DNA from: Chinchilla lanigera
Taxonomy: Eukaryota; Chordata; Mammalia; Rodentia; Chinchillidae
Direction of reading: 5' to 3'
DNA: 64,000 bases
NCBI RefSeq assembly: GCF_000276665.1
Contig: NW_004955417.1
Location: 10,642,045-10,706,044, forward strand
Of the stretch, positions 1 to 11,215 are shown piece after piece. The notes below the pieces were generated by a model. It did not search any database and was not told where the DNA came from. It saw nothing but the letters and a program-made list of their open reading frames with translations. The translations under genes and the position numbers were made by a program. How positions within the stretch are numbered: the stretch's first letter is position 1; the number at the start of each line of letters is the position of its first letter.

Positions 1-24
1 AAAAAAAAAAAAAAAACATGGAAA

Positions 25-186
25 CTGGGTGCAGTGGTGCATGTCTATAATCCAAATACTCAGGGAGGCTGAGGCAGGAGGATCACCACAAACTGAAGGC
101 CACTCTGGGCTAAACAGTGAGTTCAAGGCCAGCCTGAACTATATAGTAAAACCATGTCTCAAAAACAAAACAAAACAAAACAAAAC
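25..186 (+). mobile_element. B1-like SINE
   Basis: Body from ctgggtgcagtggtgcatg, with a (caaaa)n tail. Confidence 0.85.
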
Positions 187-204
187 ATAACATGGAATAT
201 TTTG

Positions 205-392
205 CTCAGTTTTATCAGGACTCGAGATTGAACCATGGGCCTTCACACTGAGCTACATTGCCAGCCTTTTTATTATTTTGAGAAAGGGTCTCACTAGGTC
301 ACTAAGTTGCAAAGGAAAGACTGAAACTTGTGATCCTCCTGCCTCAGTTTTCAAGGCTGGGATTACCGGACACCACCAAGCCTGGCCTTTTA
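205..392 (-). mobile_element. B1-ID dimer SINE, old
   Basis: The reversed ID part (gagattgaaccatgggcc, actgagctacattgccagcc) runs straight into a reversed B1 part. Confidence 0.75.
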
Positions 393-820
393 TCAATATG
401 TGAACTCTAAACAATTTTGTGGTGTGTAATGTTAGCCAATTTTAATTAGTATTCTTTTTATATTTTTCTAACAGGTACAGTCACTATGCACTGGTACTTT
501 CCACATTTTAAAAACTTGTTTTTTACTAGGTTATCCAAAAGAAGAAATAATTCCCCTTTAAATAGTTCATGATTGCCTTAAGGCAGGAGCAAAAAGGAAT
601 GTCTCATCAAAATGGCTGGGGAAAACAATGCCTATCAAGTACTCTTGTATTCTCTGGGTCTAAAAGATGATTGTTATGTCTAAGACCTTCCATGCCCACT
701 CCCCTCAAAAAGCTAAACAGAACAAAAGATAATAAATTCTGAGAAATCAGAAATGCTTTATAATTAACTTTGAAAGAGCGTAAGACTTTCAGACTTGTAT
801 ATACTCTTCTTTTGCAGAGC
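392..820. other. No feature seen
   Basis: AT-rich intronic sequence, probably RAD54B intron and possibly FSBP 3' UTR. Confidence 0.5.
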
Positions 821-821
821 A

Positions 822-985
822 GCAGAGCAAATTATGGAGCCAGCCTGCCTGATTTTGAGTCTTGAGTCTGCCACTTATTAACTAGATGACCCTGAACTAA
901 GTACTTAACCACTTTGTGCCAGTTTATGACTCTATAAAATGAAAGTAATACTACTGCCTACCTAACAGACTTGTGAGCATTAGGT
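822..985 (+). mobile_element. MIR SINE
   Basis: Contains the MIR core run: tgccacttattaactagatg, cttaaccactttgtgcc, gactctataaaatgaaagt. Confidence 0.85.
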
Positions 986-1112
986 TAGCAAACTGAAGAC
1001 CACTGGGAATATGGGATCATGGAACATAACCTCCTACATCTAGCTTACTTATATTATAGAAAATACTGACTGATTTACTATGTCCCAACTTAAACATCTG
1101 AAATTTTCACGC

Positions 1113-1221
1113 TAATAATTTTTAATTCTAAACTTGTGTTTAAGACCTTGCAGAGGTCTAAGTTATTTATGTTGCACTCTATGTGTGTGCACTCTAATAA
1201 TTTTTAATTCTAAACTTGTGT
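1113..1221. repeat. 27-base direct repeat, 82 bases apart
   Basis: The word from taataatttttaattctaaa to the following cttgtgt is present exactly at 1,113-1,139 and 1,195-1,221. Confidence 0.97.
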
Positions 1222-1899
1222 CTAATCAATCTCTCCCTCCACACTATAAGACTATTCCCAGATGGTCTGCACAAGCAAGAGATTTCAAAGACTACCAGCA
1301 AGATTCACAAGGCAAGAATGCTTAAAACCATACTTTAAGATAATATCACCTAACACTACTAATAATGGGCACTATCATCTTAATGAATGATTCTTAAGCA
1401 AAGAATTTATACGTCCTATAAACTCAAGCCTTTAATATTCTTCTGTGCCCTAATAATTTTAAATATGCAAGTTGTTTTCAACAGTTCAATGAAATTTAAA
1501 ACATCTCATATGATCAAATTCAATAAACACTCTTACACTGTTTTTGCAGTTTAAAATTACCAAAAACTGCCAGAACTTTTAATATGCATTAACATAAATG
1601 CAACATAAATTTAAGATTGAAAGTTTTTATTACACTAAAAAATATACAAACATCTATATATAACCCCTTCAAACTGATAATCACCCAGTTTTTACCTAAT
1701 TTTAAAAAACTGAATGTCAATTAAGTATGCATCATTATATATAAAATGAACCCAGAAGGTATTTCTTTGCACTAAAGATAACTTTCAGAATGACTACATT
1801 TGTCAAATAAACTCATACTTCTGATGAAAGTATAAAACGATCCAATTATTTTGGATAAAGGTCTAGCAGTTTCTTAAAGATTAAATGTGTATATTCCCT
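1222..1899. other. No feature seen
   Basis: AT-rich, repeat-poor. Confidence 0.5.
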
Positions 1900-2640
1900 A
1901 ATCTAGCCTGTGTCCACAATAAACTTGTATAAGAGTATCTATAAAACTTTATACAAAATTGACAAAACCTGGAAATTGCCCAGAGGTTGACCAAAAATAA
2001 ATGTATAAACTAGTAAAGTTATACAAATGAATACCACTCAGCAATAGAAAGGAATGAACCACTCAAGAGAATAGATTAAAACAGATGAGCATTAAAGACA
2101 TTAAGATGGGGGGAAAGTGTATACTACATAATCCCAATGACATGATTTCCCCAAACAGGCAAACTTATCTATGATTTTTAAACAATTAAAACAGTGGTTC
2201 CCTGAGGTCCCAGGGGAATAACTAGGAACTTCCCATCTTCCCATCCCACCCTCCCCCCCCGGCCCACACTCCCACTGATAATGCGAAATGAACCTAGGAC
2301 CTCACATATGCTAGGTAATTTCTCTACCACTGAGCTATATCTCTAGCCCTTTTTTTTTTTTTTTTTTTGAGACAAGATCTTGCTATGCAATTCAGGCTGG
2401 CCTTGAATTCACTATGTATCCCAGGCTGGCCTTGAACTCATGGTCAAATTCGTGGTGATCCTGCCTTAGCCTCCTGCCAGCTCTGGGGTTACGGGCGTGC
2501 ACCACCACACTCGGCCGCATTCTAAATCTTGACATAGTTTGAACAAACAATGGTACATTTAAGATTTGTGCACTTCACTGTACACAAATTTTACCTTAAA
2601 AAATACACAAATATTGAACTTTAGTTAATAATACATATAC
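1900..2640 (+). mobile_element. Old L1M 3' end, split by a SINE dimer
   Basis: Typical L1 3'-end phrases (gaaattgcccagaggttgacc, accactcagcaatagaaagg) up to 2,230, resuming after the SINE at 2,262-2,516 with atttgtgcacttcactgtac. Confidence 0.7.
2262..2516 (-). mobile_element. B1-ID dimer SINE
   Basis: Reversed ID (gaacctaggacctcacatatg), then a T18 run, then reversed B1 to caccacactcggcc. Confidence 0.85.
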
Positions 2641-2702
2641 GGAAGAATTAAGGGGTAAACTAGTCTAGTTCTCCAACATGTTTTATTATTTTTATATTTT
2701 TT

Positions 2703-2850
2703 GCTTTTTTTGAGAGAAAGTCTTGGTCCGTAGTCAAATTGGCCTTGAACACACTATGTAGCCCTGACTGGCCTCAAACCTGCAGCACACACAGCAATCT
2801 TCTTGCCTTGGTATCCCATGCACTGGGGCTACTAGCATGCAACTTTTTTT
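2703..2850 (-). mobile_element. B1-like SINE, diverged
   Basis: ttggccttgaacacactatg and ctggcctcaaacctgcagc mark it; the end is decayed. Confidence 0.7.
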
Positions 2851-2859
2851 TAAAATGAC

Positions 2860-3080
2860 CTTTTCTCTTCAGAAATACTGAGTTGGATACACAGATGGAT
2901 AAATATGTAATAAAGCAAATATAACAAAACATAAAATTGCAAAATCTGGGTGGTAGGGACATGAATTTTACTACAAAGTGTTTTCAACTTTTTCTGTATG
3001 CTTCTTCAAAGGGGAACAGAGGGGGATTCTTCAAATAGAGGGGAATTTACACATAACTGTAAAACACTGATGACCAAGTA
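2860..3080 (+). mobile_element. Old L1 3' UTR fragment
   Basis: Contains the ttttcaactttttctgtatg phrase seen near L1/HAL1 3' ends; divergent. Confidence 0.5.
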
Positions 3081-5250
3081 AAATAAAATTTTGATCCAAA
3101 TTGCTTGGCTGACTTGAATGGTATCTTTATTGGCATTTACTTATTCATTTTGCGTTCCACTATTTACAAAGCACTTTAAAATTTTAAATAATACAATTTC
3201 AAGGTATAGCTACTAATTTTAATCAATTTAAAAGATACATAAAATTCATTAAATACCTCAAAGTATATATAAAAACAGGATTCTGTTAATGTTTAATTAG
3301 GTTGTACATTTAACAAATTTACTCTTGTATTTTTAAGTATGCAACCATATTTCATTTAATTATCTTTAAGTACAATTAAGTTCACCACTGAGTGAGAATT
3401 TATGGATCTTAACATTTGAAAAAAGAAATATGAGAGATAAGGTACATTTGGTACCTGTTACAATACAACCACCTAAATAAATTCCATCATACCGCATTAA
3501 AAAAATTTACCTCTATTGTACTGAATTCTTTGTCTTATGGCAACAAAAAAGGGTAAAGAACAATGTATTATCTTGTACTTAACATTATTAACAAATCATT
3601 TATTTAACCATCAACAATATGTATTAAATACAATTTATTGCACTCTAAAATATTTAAACATACCTATCTAAAACTTGACATTATTCTAAAAAAAGGCACA
3701 TGGAAAATAACTTTAAACATTTTCACATAAGTAAAAATGGAAGAATTTCAAAATGAAGTAACACTAAGTTGCTCATTACACAAAATAAACAATTTCAAGA
3801 AAGCCGTCATTTTTAGAAATGAAAAGGTTTTTTTAGAATGCCACTATAAATCATACTTTGTTTAGAAAACTGTAAGTCATCATAACATTCATTTAAGTTC
3901 ATATCTGTAAGAAAAAAAGGTGGCAAAAGTAACCTAACCACTGATCTTTTGACTTTTTTCCCAATTTAAAATATTTCTACAGAATCAAGTCTAAAATCAA
4001 ATCACTCTATTTTCCCAGCATTACATTTTGTACATAAGCTCTCAAACAGCTGTCTACAGTATACAGATATCTGGAAGTGTCAGTGTATATTCCACTGCTC
4101 CACCTGAATTTCCTCCACTATATGCCCCTTAAACTTGTCCTCAACAAAAACTACAAGTACAGTCGGTAAGTAGTCCCCAAACTCAAAGTCTCAATATTTT
4201 AAAAAAAGGAACAGCCAGGTGTGGTAGCACATGCCTGCAATCCCAGCATTCAGGAGGCTGAGGCAGGAGGACTGCTGTGAGTTCAAGGCAAGCCTGGGCT
4301 GCAAAGTGAGTTCAAGGCCTGGCTGACCATATAGCAAGTCCCTGACTAAAAATTAAATAAATAAATAAAGGGAACAGTTAGCTCAGAATTTCCCTAACAT
4401 GCTCTGCAACAGTCAACAGACTCTAAAAAGGATTCTGTGGTCAAATAAGTAATTTCTTAAACCAAAATTTCCCATAAATTGTGGTATGGTAATCATGCTT
4501 CCATGAGGGAGGTGGTAAGGGAATGGAGCAGAATTATATTCATTTAAACTTTCGCCAACTAAAATTAGACAAGATTGACTCAGAAAAATTGCTGCAGTAA
4601 ACACTGCAATGAATGTAATTCTGGTGCCTAAAAACAAGAATAAGGGTTTTTTTTGTATACATTCCCTAATGCTAATGAGTAGGACATCTGACACAACCAA
4701 AGATATAGCAAGCTCAAACAATGGTGGATAAAAATGATTGTAACAAATTATGTTTATACTATTTTATGAGCAGCAAAGGACGTTCAAAGGCAACTTTGTA
4801 TATACATAAATTTTCTACCTTGCACACTGATTTCAGAACCAAACCATCAAAAAAGATACATGTACTTTTTGAACACAGAACTATTTTCTAGAAATATCTC
4901 ACAGAATTAATATTACACTATACACACTCTGGAAAAGTGATTTCACTGTACAAAGTGAACACTCAAGTTGAATATTATCAATTTTAAGTGGCAACATTCT
5001 CAAATTATAAATAAATAAAAGTTTGAATAGTAATTTACTTTCAATAATTTGAAAAAGTTAAAGCTTTCTACTGTAAAGATGTACTTATTAGAGTCATATA
5101 ATAAAAGTATTACCTCAATTTGGAACATTCACTACACTCAAAGCAAAGTCATAGGCCAGATTAAAGAGATAAAATTGTCAAAGGAATATATGTTCAAGAT
5201 ATTTTTATAATAAAAAACCTAATTCTAACAGCAGATATAAAAATGTTTTT
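3081..5250. other. Repeat-poor AT-rich stretch with one B1 only
   Basis: More than 2 kb with a single SINE (4,213). Its low repeat load could reflect a functional 3' UTR of FSBP or a conserved non-coding block. The 102-codon minus frame at 4,413-4,721 shows no recognisable domain. Confidence 0.4.
4213..4368 (+). mobile_element. B1-like SINE
   Basis: Full body from gccaggtgtggtagcacatg with an (aaat)n tail. Confidence 0.92.
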
Positions 5251-5416
5251 TTTTTTGTTTTTTTTTTTGGTCTTTTTGAGACAGGGTCTCACTATGCAGC
5301 TCAGGCTGGTCTTGAGTTCACTTTGTAGCCCAGACTTGTCTCAAATTCACAAGGATCCTCCTGCCTCAGCCTCCTGAGTGCTGTGATTACAGGCATGCAC
5401 CACCACACCCAGCATG
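5250..5416 (-). mobile_element. B1-like SINE
   Basis: T-rich head, gagacagggtctcactatg, to caccacacccagc. Confidence 0.92.
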
Positions 5417-5519
5417 TGTTCTATTAGTTTAACCAATGAAATTAAGTAATCAACAGGCTAAAATAGTACCCATGAAAATTCCCTTTTTCTATTTCCATAG
5501 CCATAACCTAAATTTCTGA

Positions 5520-5680
5520 TTTAATTTCCTCTCACTACAATGCCTATTCCTAAATGCAATTGTAACACTCTTTGTAAGAACCAGCTTTAATCATATCTCC
5601 ATAATCAAAAGCCATCAATGGCTACCTACCATACATTCGGTTGTCTGAGTCCTTAAAAGCAGGAGTCAATGTAACCTATA
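5520..5680 (+). mobile_element. Possible L2 fragment
   Basis: aaaagccatcaatggctacct resembles the L2 phrase tccaatggctccccattg; weak elsewhere. Confidence 0.45.
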
Positions 5681-5799
5681 ATCTGGCATCAACCAACATC
5701 CAAATTGGTATCTCTCAATTCACTTTCACTCATTTTGCTTTTCAGAAAAATATTTGAGATTCTAGCATGAGTTAGGCACCATACTAAATTCTGAATTAC

Positions 5800-6015
5800 T
5801 CTATTGCATTGCTTTCAAAGTTGAACTAGCTTCAGTATCTCTGAAAGGGAACAGGTCCCATCTCCAGAGCTTCTGATTCAACTGGAATGAATGTGATTTC
5901 GAACTAGTTTTCAAGTGCTGCTGCTGCTGCTGCTCCAGATCTATACTTGGGCACACTGCTCTACTCTCAAGGCCACAAAATGAAGGCTCACTGAGGAATG
6001 TGACCCACCCCCAGG
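5800..6015 (+). mobile_element. Possible MER5-type DNA transposon with a (CTG)6 run
   Basis: ccagagcttctgattcaactg is the MER5 core phrase. A tgctgctgctgctgctgct run sits at 5,916-5,934. Confidence 0.5.
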
Positions 6016-6480
6016 TCTGTTTGAAAATCATTTTTCAATTACTTATAAGCATTTTTAAATCAGAAATTGTCACATAAAATTCAGACACTTAGCTTATTCT
6101 TATACGTAAAATTTCCGCATGAGCTCAACGGAAGCAACCCTATTTAATCCAGAGAGATGCCCTAGTCCAAGATACCAAATAAATTTTCTCCACACTCACT
6201 TGAAATCATCTGGTTAGCAGTGAACCTGCACTTGAATACTCTGATCCACTTTTCCTGTTCTCTTTGCCTTTTTTCGAGTCCTCACTAACTTCAAACACCC
6301 TTTCGCCCCAATACTGCTGAAATGCTACATTCTCTCTTCCAAAGCTTGGGTTAAAATCCTTCTTCAACAAGATTCCAGCAAATATAGAAATCCTTCAGGA
6401 ATACACACAGTAAAAGTTAATCAAAACTTTAATATGTTTGCTTTAAAACTCAAGGTTTTATTTACACAAATACTAAAATA

Positions 6481-6560
6481 TGTCTATGGCCATACCACCC
6501 TGAATGTGCCCAATCTGGGAAGCTAAGCAGGGTCGGGCCTGATTAATACTTGGAAGGGAG
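6481..6560 (+). pseudogene. Truncated 5S rRNA retropseudogene without tail
   Basis: Starts at the first base or one before the 5S rRNA 5' end (gtctatggccataccaccct). It follows 5S to about position 89 (tacttggaagggag), with a 10-base deletion between the two GATCTCG-like words. It stops abruptly with no A tail. A perfect 15-base direct repeat (acaaatactaaaata) flanks it at 6,466-6,480 and 6,561-6,575, the signature of L1-type target-primed insertion. The internal promoter is incomplete, so it is not an active gene. Confidence 0.93.
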
Positions 6561-6768
6561 ACAAATACTAAAATAGCAGCATTTACCCCAAAAGGCTACC
6601 AGATTATATCATCAATTACAAACAAGTACTGAATTTTTTACATTTTCATTCTAAGTAAGATTTTCATCTTTTTATTCTGATTTTTACTGTGAAAGAAATT
6701 CTCCCCAGAATGGCATTTAAAATAAAGACAAAACCTTAAATCACACCATCAAAATATAATAATAGCAT

Positions 6769-6848
6769 AGGGCTGAGGGTGTGGCTCAGTGATATAGAAC
6801 TTGCCTAGCACCTGCAGGGCCTGGTTTAACCCTTAGCACCAAACATAA
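6769..6848 (+). mobile_element. Diverged ID SINE
   Basis: gtgtggctcagtgatatagaa and ggtttaacccttagcacc preserve boxes A and B loosely. Confidence 0.75.
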
Positions 6849-7015
6849 ATGAATAGATACATAGAAGATATATAGATAGGTAGATAGACAGATAGATATT
6901 ACATACATTATACATATACATATAAGTACATATATAATGTGTACATAAGTATATATCTAAGTATATATGTATATGTAAGTATATTATTAAATATATATAC
7001 ACACACATACACTAT
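6846..7015. repeat. TAGA / ATAC microsatellite
   Basis: Runs of tagatagataga type grade into alternating purine-pyrimidine atatac/acac. The open frame across it is spurious. Confidence 0.9.
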
Positions 7016-7070
7016 AGTAGCTTTAATAATATATGTTGTAATTTTGTAAGATAATAAAGAGAGGAGAGTC

Positions 7071-7225
7071 AGGTGTGGTGGTGCATGTCTATAATCCCAG
7101 CACTCAAAGGCTGAGGCAGGAGGATTGCCTCAAGTTAGGGGCCTGCCTGGGCTACATAATGAACTCAAGGCCAGCCTGAACTACCTAGTGATGCCCTGTC
7201 TCAAAAAATAAATAAATAAATAAAG
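7071..7225 (+). mobile_element. B1-like SINE
   Basis: Body ends tgccctgtctcaaaaa, with an (aaat)n tail. Confidence 0.92.
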
Positions 7226-7498
7226 GAAAGATGGGGTAATGATACAATTCCCTTGATTTCATAACCTAAAAATCTATAAAAGCAATTTTAATGAAGTAAA
7301 TTCTTCTAATTTTTCAATTTGGAGAACATTTTAGTAGGCTAATCCTCTATATAACAAACGGGGAGAAAATTACCATAAAAAATTAGTGTCCTTGCTCTGC
7401 CATAATTTTATTACCTCAAGTTCTCCCTGGACCTCAGTTCCATTATTTCTAAACTGAAAAGGTGAAAAAAAGTCTTTTCCACATATCTTCCACCTTGG

Positions 7499-7650
7499 GC
7501 CAGGCGTGGTGGTGCACGCCTGTAATCCCAGCACTCAGGAGGCTGAGGCAGGAGGATCGTTGCGAGTTCAAGACCAGCCTGGGCTACAAAGTGAGCTCAA
7601 GGCCAGCCTGAACTGCATAGCGGGACCCTGTCTCAAAAAAAAAAAAAAAA
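7499..7650 (+). mobile_element. B1-like SINE
   Basis: Near-consensus copy (gccaggcgtggtggtgcacg) with a pure A tail, so fairly young. Confidence 0.95.
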
Positions 7651-7782
7651 CTCCCACCTTGAAAATTTAGGACTCGGTCCTTCAAAAAATGAAAACATTA
7701 AAAAGGTCCATACAGGTAAGTTTCTTGTTATTAGTATAGCTTCTAAATTGGACCAATTTAAAACTCTTTAATTATAAGCTGG

Positions 7783-7962
7783 TCATAGTAGGGCATGCCT
7801 GTAATCCCAGCACTCAGAAGGCTAAAACAGAAGAATCGAAAGTTTGAGGTCAGTGAGAACAAAATTTTGAACTTGCTATCATAAGTTCATAGCAAGTTCA
7901 AGGCCAGGCTGGGCTACATAGCAAGATCTTCTCTCAAAAAAAAAAAACAAAACAAAACCTAA
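7783..7962 (+). mobile_element. B1-like SINE with a duplicated interior
   Basis: An extra tagcaagttcaagg-type repeat in the middle makes it longer than its neighbours. Confidence 0.85.
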
Positions 7963-8336
7963 ACCAAAAAATTTTAATTATAGTTTTCAAAGTTCTAAGT
8001 AAAAATGCTGAAGACTCACAACTTTGAAAGAAAATATACATTTGTACACAACTTTGTGTACATTCTAATGATGAAAATTTTAAAATCTCCTGTAAGGCTA
8101 TCAGGGAAAAGACAGAGGGAAGACAAATGAAAAATTTTACCACAGAGACCCATCAGTAAGTCTGAATATCTAAGAAAAATATTAAATAAGTCAAAATTTA
8201 AAAAGAAAATCATGTAAAAAAATTGTGCACAATAGATATCAGCAATATTTAAGACCATGCATTCTGCTTCAGGATATTCCCAAATTAAATTTGGCCAAAA
8301 TTAAAATGATCTAATTATAAGACTGCAAAAAATATC

Positions 8337-8862
8337 TTAGAGACTATTATATTCAGGTAGATCATGTCGTAAGCGAATTGCTTTCAGCTTCTCCACTTCA
8401 ATTTTTGCTCTTAGTAGCTCTTCCTCTAGCTGCTGCCTTCTTTTCAATCCATCCCTCTTTTCCTGAACATACAATCCAAAATTTTTTTGATTTTCTAAAA
8501 TTATCTGATGCTCCTCTTTCAACATTTGCAGGATCTGAGGATCATACCCTGATAGTGACCTAACGTGTTCTCCACTCTCATGACGAAAAAAATCATCTCT
8601 CCTTGGAAGAGAAGATGGAGACGATGTCATTCTCATATCAACAGAGGAAAGTGATGGTGACAAAGATCTTTCCATAACATGTATTAACTCATGTTCTTCT
8701 CTTTGTTCTAAAGTATTACTAGGTTGAGGATTTAAAACCAGTGGAGGAGGTGGTTTAATATCTTCTTCTTGCTTTACCTCCACTGTAATAGCAACAGGAT
8801 GGTGATCCAACATTATCTGTAGTGAACTGGTACCAGCTTGTGCAGCCTCATCCAAGTTTGCA
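8337..8862 (-). CDS. FSBP: FSBP coding exon 2 (C-terminal half with coiled coil) and stop
   Basis: After a tatag acceptor the exon completes the Ser125 codon and encodes residues 125-299, ending HDLPEYNSL and TAA. In order it shows an acidic/Pro stretch ([11 protein letters not shown], about 155-165), a Ser-rich segment, and a Lys/Glu-rich coiled coil at about 238-290. The coiled coil probably mediates dimerisation. VKQE at about 154-157 fits the psi-K-x-E sumoylation consensus; that is inference only. Joined to exon 1 across a 3.9 kb GT-AG intron, the coding length is 900 bases including the stop, with no disruption. The 3' UTR must run leftwards from 8,336, but I cannot place its end. Confidence 0.96.
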
Positions 8863-9082
8863 CTATAGCACATAAGAAAAGCATTATAAAATATAAATCA
8901 AATGATGAGTATATTTATAGCATAATTTCATATTCAATACACATTAAATTATAAAGTCATAACAAAAATTATGAAACAAAAGTTGAATCCTGAGATTAAT
9001 ATGTGAAAAATGTTAAGATTAAGATGTGAAAAATAAATACATATAGACTACTCTATACTTAACCTTTTCTTTAGTTTTGCTT

Positions 9083-9162
9083 TGTGGTGCTGTGGATTGA
9101 GTTCAGGTCCTGTGACATGCCAGAGAAGTGTTCTACCACTGACTTCCTTAGCCTTCCATCCT
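9083..9162 (-). mobile_element. Diverged ID SINE
   Basis: ggattgagttcaggtcctg and ctaccactgacttccttagcc; lies within the FSBP intron. Confidence 0.65.
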
Positions 9163-9589
9163 TAACTTTTCATTAGGCTTTTTGAAGGACAGGAAATTAC
9201 AAGTATTTTAGAAGGCTAATGAGGAAAACAAATAAAATCCATTTTTAATTTTCTCAAAGAAACATCAATCGTCCCTATAACCCTTTCTGGTTTTAAACGG
9301 TATAAAGAGTTCTTTCATGCACTGTAGGTCTTGCTATTCCCACACCTTAGCTATAGACCTCCTGCTTCTGTTCTCCATGAGTGATCAAAAAGTCAAGACC
9401 TATCACTTCTAAGAAAGTAGCAGAAAACCATCTATGGAAGGTAATGATTTCTCCATTTGCCCAAATATATATATGGTTCAGGAGTATGCCCAAAAGTCTA
9501 GGAATTAGCCTACTTATACAATTTCAGATAGGATGGCATTTCTCCTTTTCCTATCCTGAACATTATATGAGTTAAAAGTTCACAGGAAC

Positions 9590-9700
9590 AAGGGTTTTTA
9601 TCCATCACTATAGACCCAGCACCTAGCATAATACTGCACTGTCCTTAAAGCACAGTAGGTGTTCACTATATGCTGAATACATGAATGAACAAATAAAATG
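9590..9700 (+). mobile_element. MIR/L2-type 3' end
   Basis: Phrases cccagcacctagcataatac and gtaggtgttcactatatgc, then aatgaatgaac, resemble the MIR/L2 tail. Confidence 0.55.
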
Positions 9701-10989
9701 ATTTTTAAGTACACTGTTTCTAAATGCCTTACATAGATATAGTTTATTAAATTTATAAAAATGTTCATAACATGCATTCCTAATAGAGCCAACAAAAGTT
9801 TTAGTATAACTTTAACTTTGGCATCATATTTGTTTTGACTTTATAAACACAATGCACTTTAAAATTCTGTTTAAAAAAACAGCTTCATGTGTATATGAAG
9901 CTGTTAACAATATATAACCTTCTTTAAGTTTTTTTCTCAATTTATACTTCTGCCTAACTTAAAAATAGAAGTTACAGGAGAAAAGACTTTTAACTCTTAC
10001 TAATTTTAGGATATTAATAAAACTATGTCAACATTATTTAGAGGACATTTTATAAATGATAAGTAACATCATTAACAATAATTCTACTTGGAAAATTAAA
10101 ATGCTGGAGTAAATTCAAGTACAACATAAGGGAAAAAAAATTAAAACACCCCATATGTCATTGTTGGCACTAAATTGGATATCTGCCTAAGAGATTTAAA
10201 TGAAAGAATTGAACAAGATATACAGAAAGTACATAGTAATCTCCTCATAGATTATATGAATTCTTTAGTTTTTGTTCTTGTCTCTTTCTTTTTTGTCATT
10301 TTATGCTTTCCAAAGACAAAATAATGCTCTATAAAAGTAATTCAAATTGGCAAGATTTGCTTCTATTAACATCTCTATTAAAATCTAGAATGGGAAAAGG
10401 TTAAAGATACAGATGAAAATTCTAATTCTACATAATTACCATTCCAAATAAGTACATAGAGCATAAACATAGTTATTATATACCCAAGTAAATTAAAAAT
10501 ATGCTTATATCTGGAATATTCCATTCCATTTTAGTTAAAACATTACAAATAAGGCATAAAAAAGTTTTTTTTACAAAGCTTTAGAAAAGTTCACAAAAAT
10601 GATAAAGGTCTTATAAATTTATGAATCTAAATTTAAGAGGATCAAACAGGTTACAAAAACAAAGTAATCTGATATTAGAGAGAGATAAAAATAAAGACAT
10701 AATGAGTTATAGAACTAGACTAAAAAATTATGCATTTTTAAATAAATTAAGTAATACAAGAGTAATATTTCCTTACAAAGAAGCAACTGGTGAGATTAGG
10801 TCATATTTATTTAGAAACATAATTAAGATTACAGAATTATAAACTTCTGAGATAATTATTGAGTCAAGATGATGTCAACTAAATAAGTATAAGCACATTA
10901 AAGATATAAGCATATTTAATGATTAAGTTAATATGGAGAAAACACCAATGCAGACACTAATATAAGATTTAAATGTTACATTTCTTGTA

Positions 10990-11112
10990 TTTTTCTCTTC
11001 AAAATCTAAAACACTAGTATTATTTTAAAAACTAGTATTATTTAAATAGTATTATTTAAATAATAAAATCTAAAAAACTAGTATTATTTACATAAACTAG
11101 TATTTATGTAAA
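10990..11112. repeat. Cluster of actagtattattta words ending in a perfect palindrome
   Basis: The word recurs four or five times in 120 bases. At the right end, arms tttacataaa (11,087-11,096) and tttatgtaaa (11,103-11,112) are exact inverted repeats. Confidence 0.85.
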
Positions 11113-11184
11113 GAAATATATAAATCAATTATAATCCATTTTTATCAGAGAAATATTGGTGTCCTAAAAAATTGTGTATGTGTG

Positions 11185-11190
<6 letters not shown>

Positions 11191-11214
<24 letters not shown>
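11191..11214. repeat. (TG)12 microsatellite
   Basis: Pure run within the FSBP intron. Confidence 0.97.

Positions 11215-11215
<1 letters not shown>

Noticed and set aside
6826..7008. 60-codon minus-strand frame rich in Tyr, Ile and Leu
   Set aside because: It is a translation of a TAGA/ATAC microsatellite.
1..8336. RAD54B exon downstream of FSBP
   Set aside because: No frame with Snf2 motifs or known RAD54B sequence was seen. These exons are expected beyond base 1.
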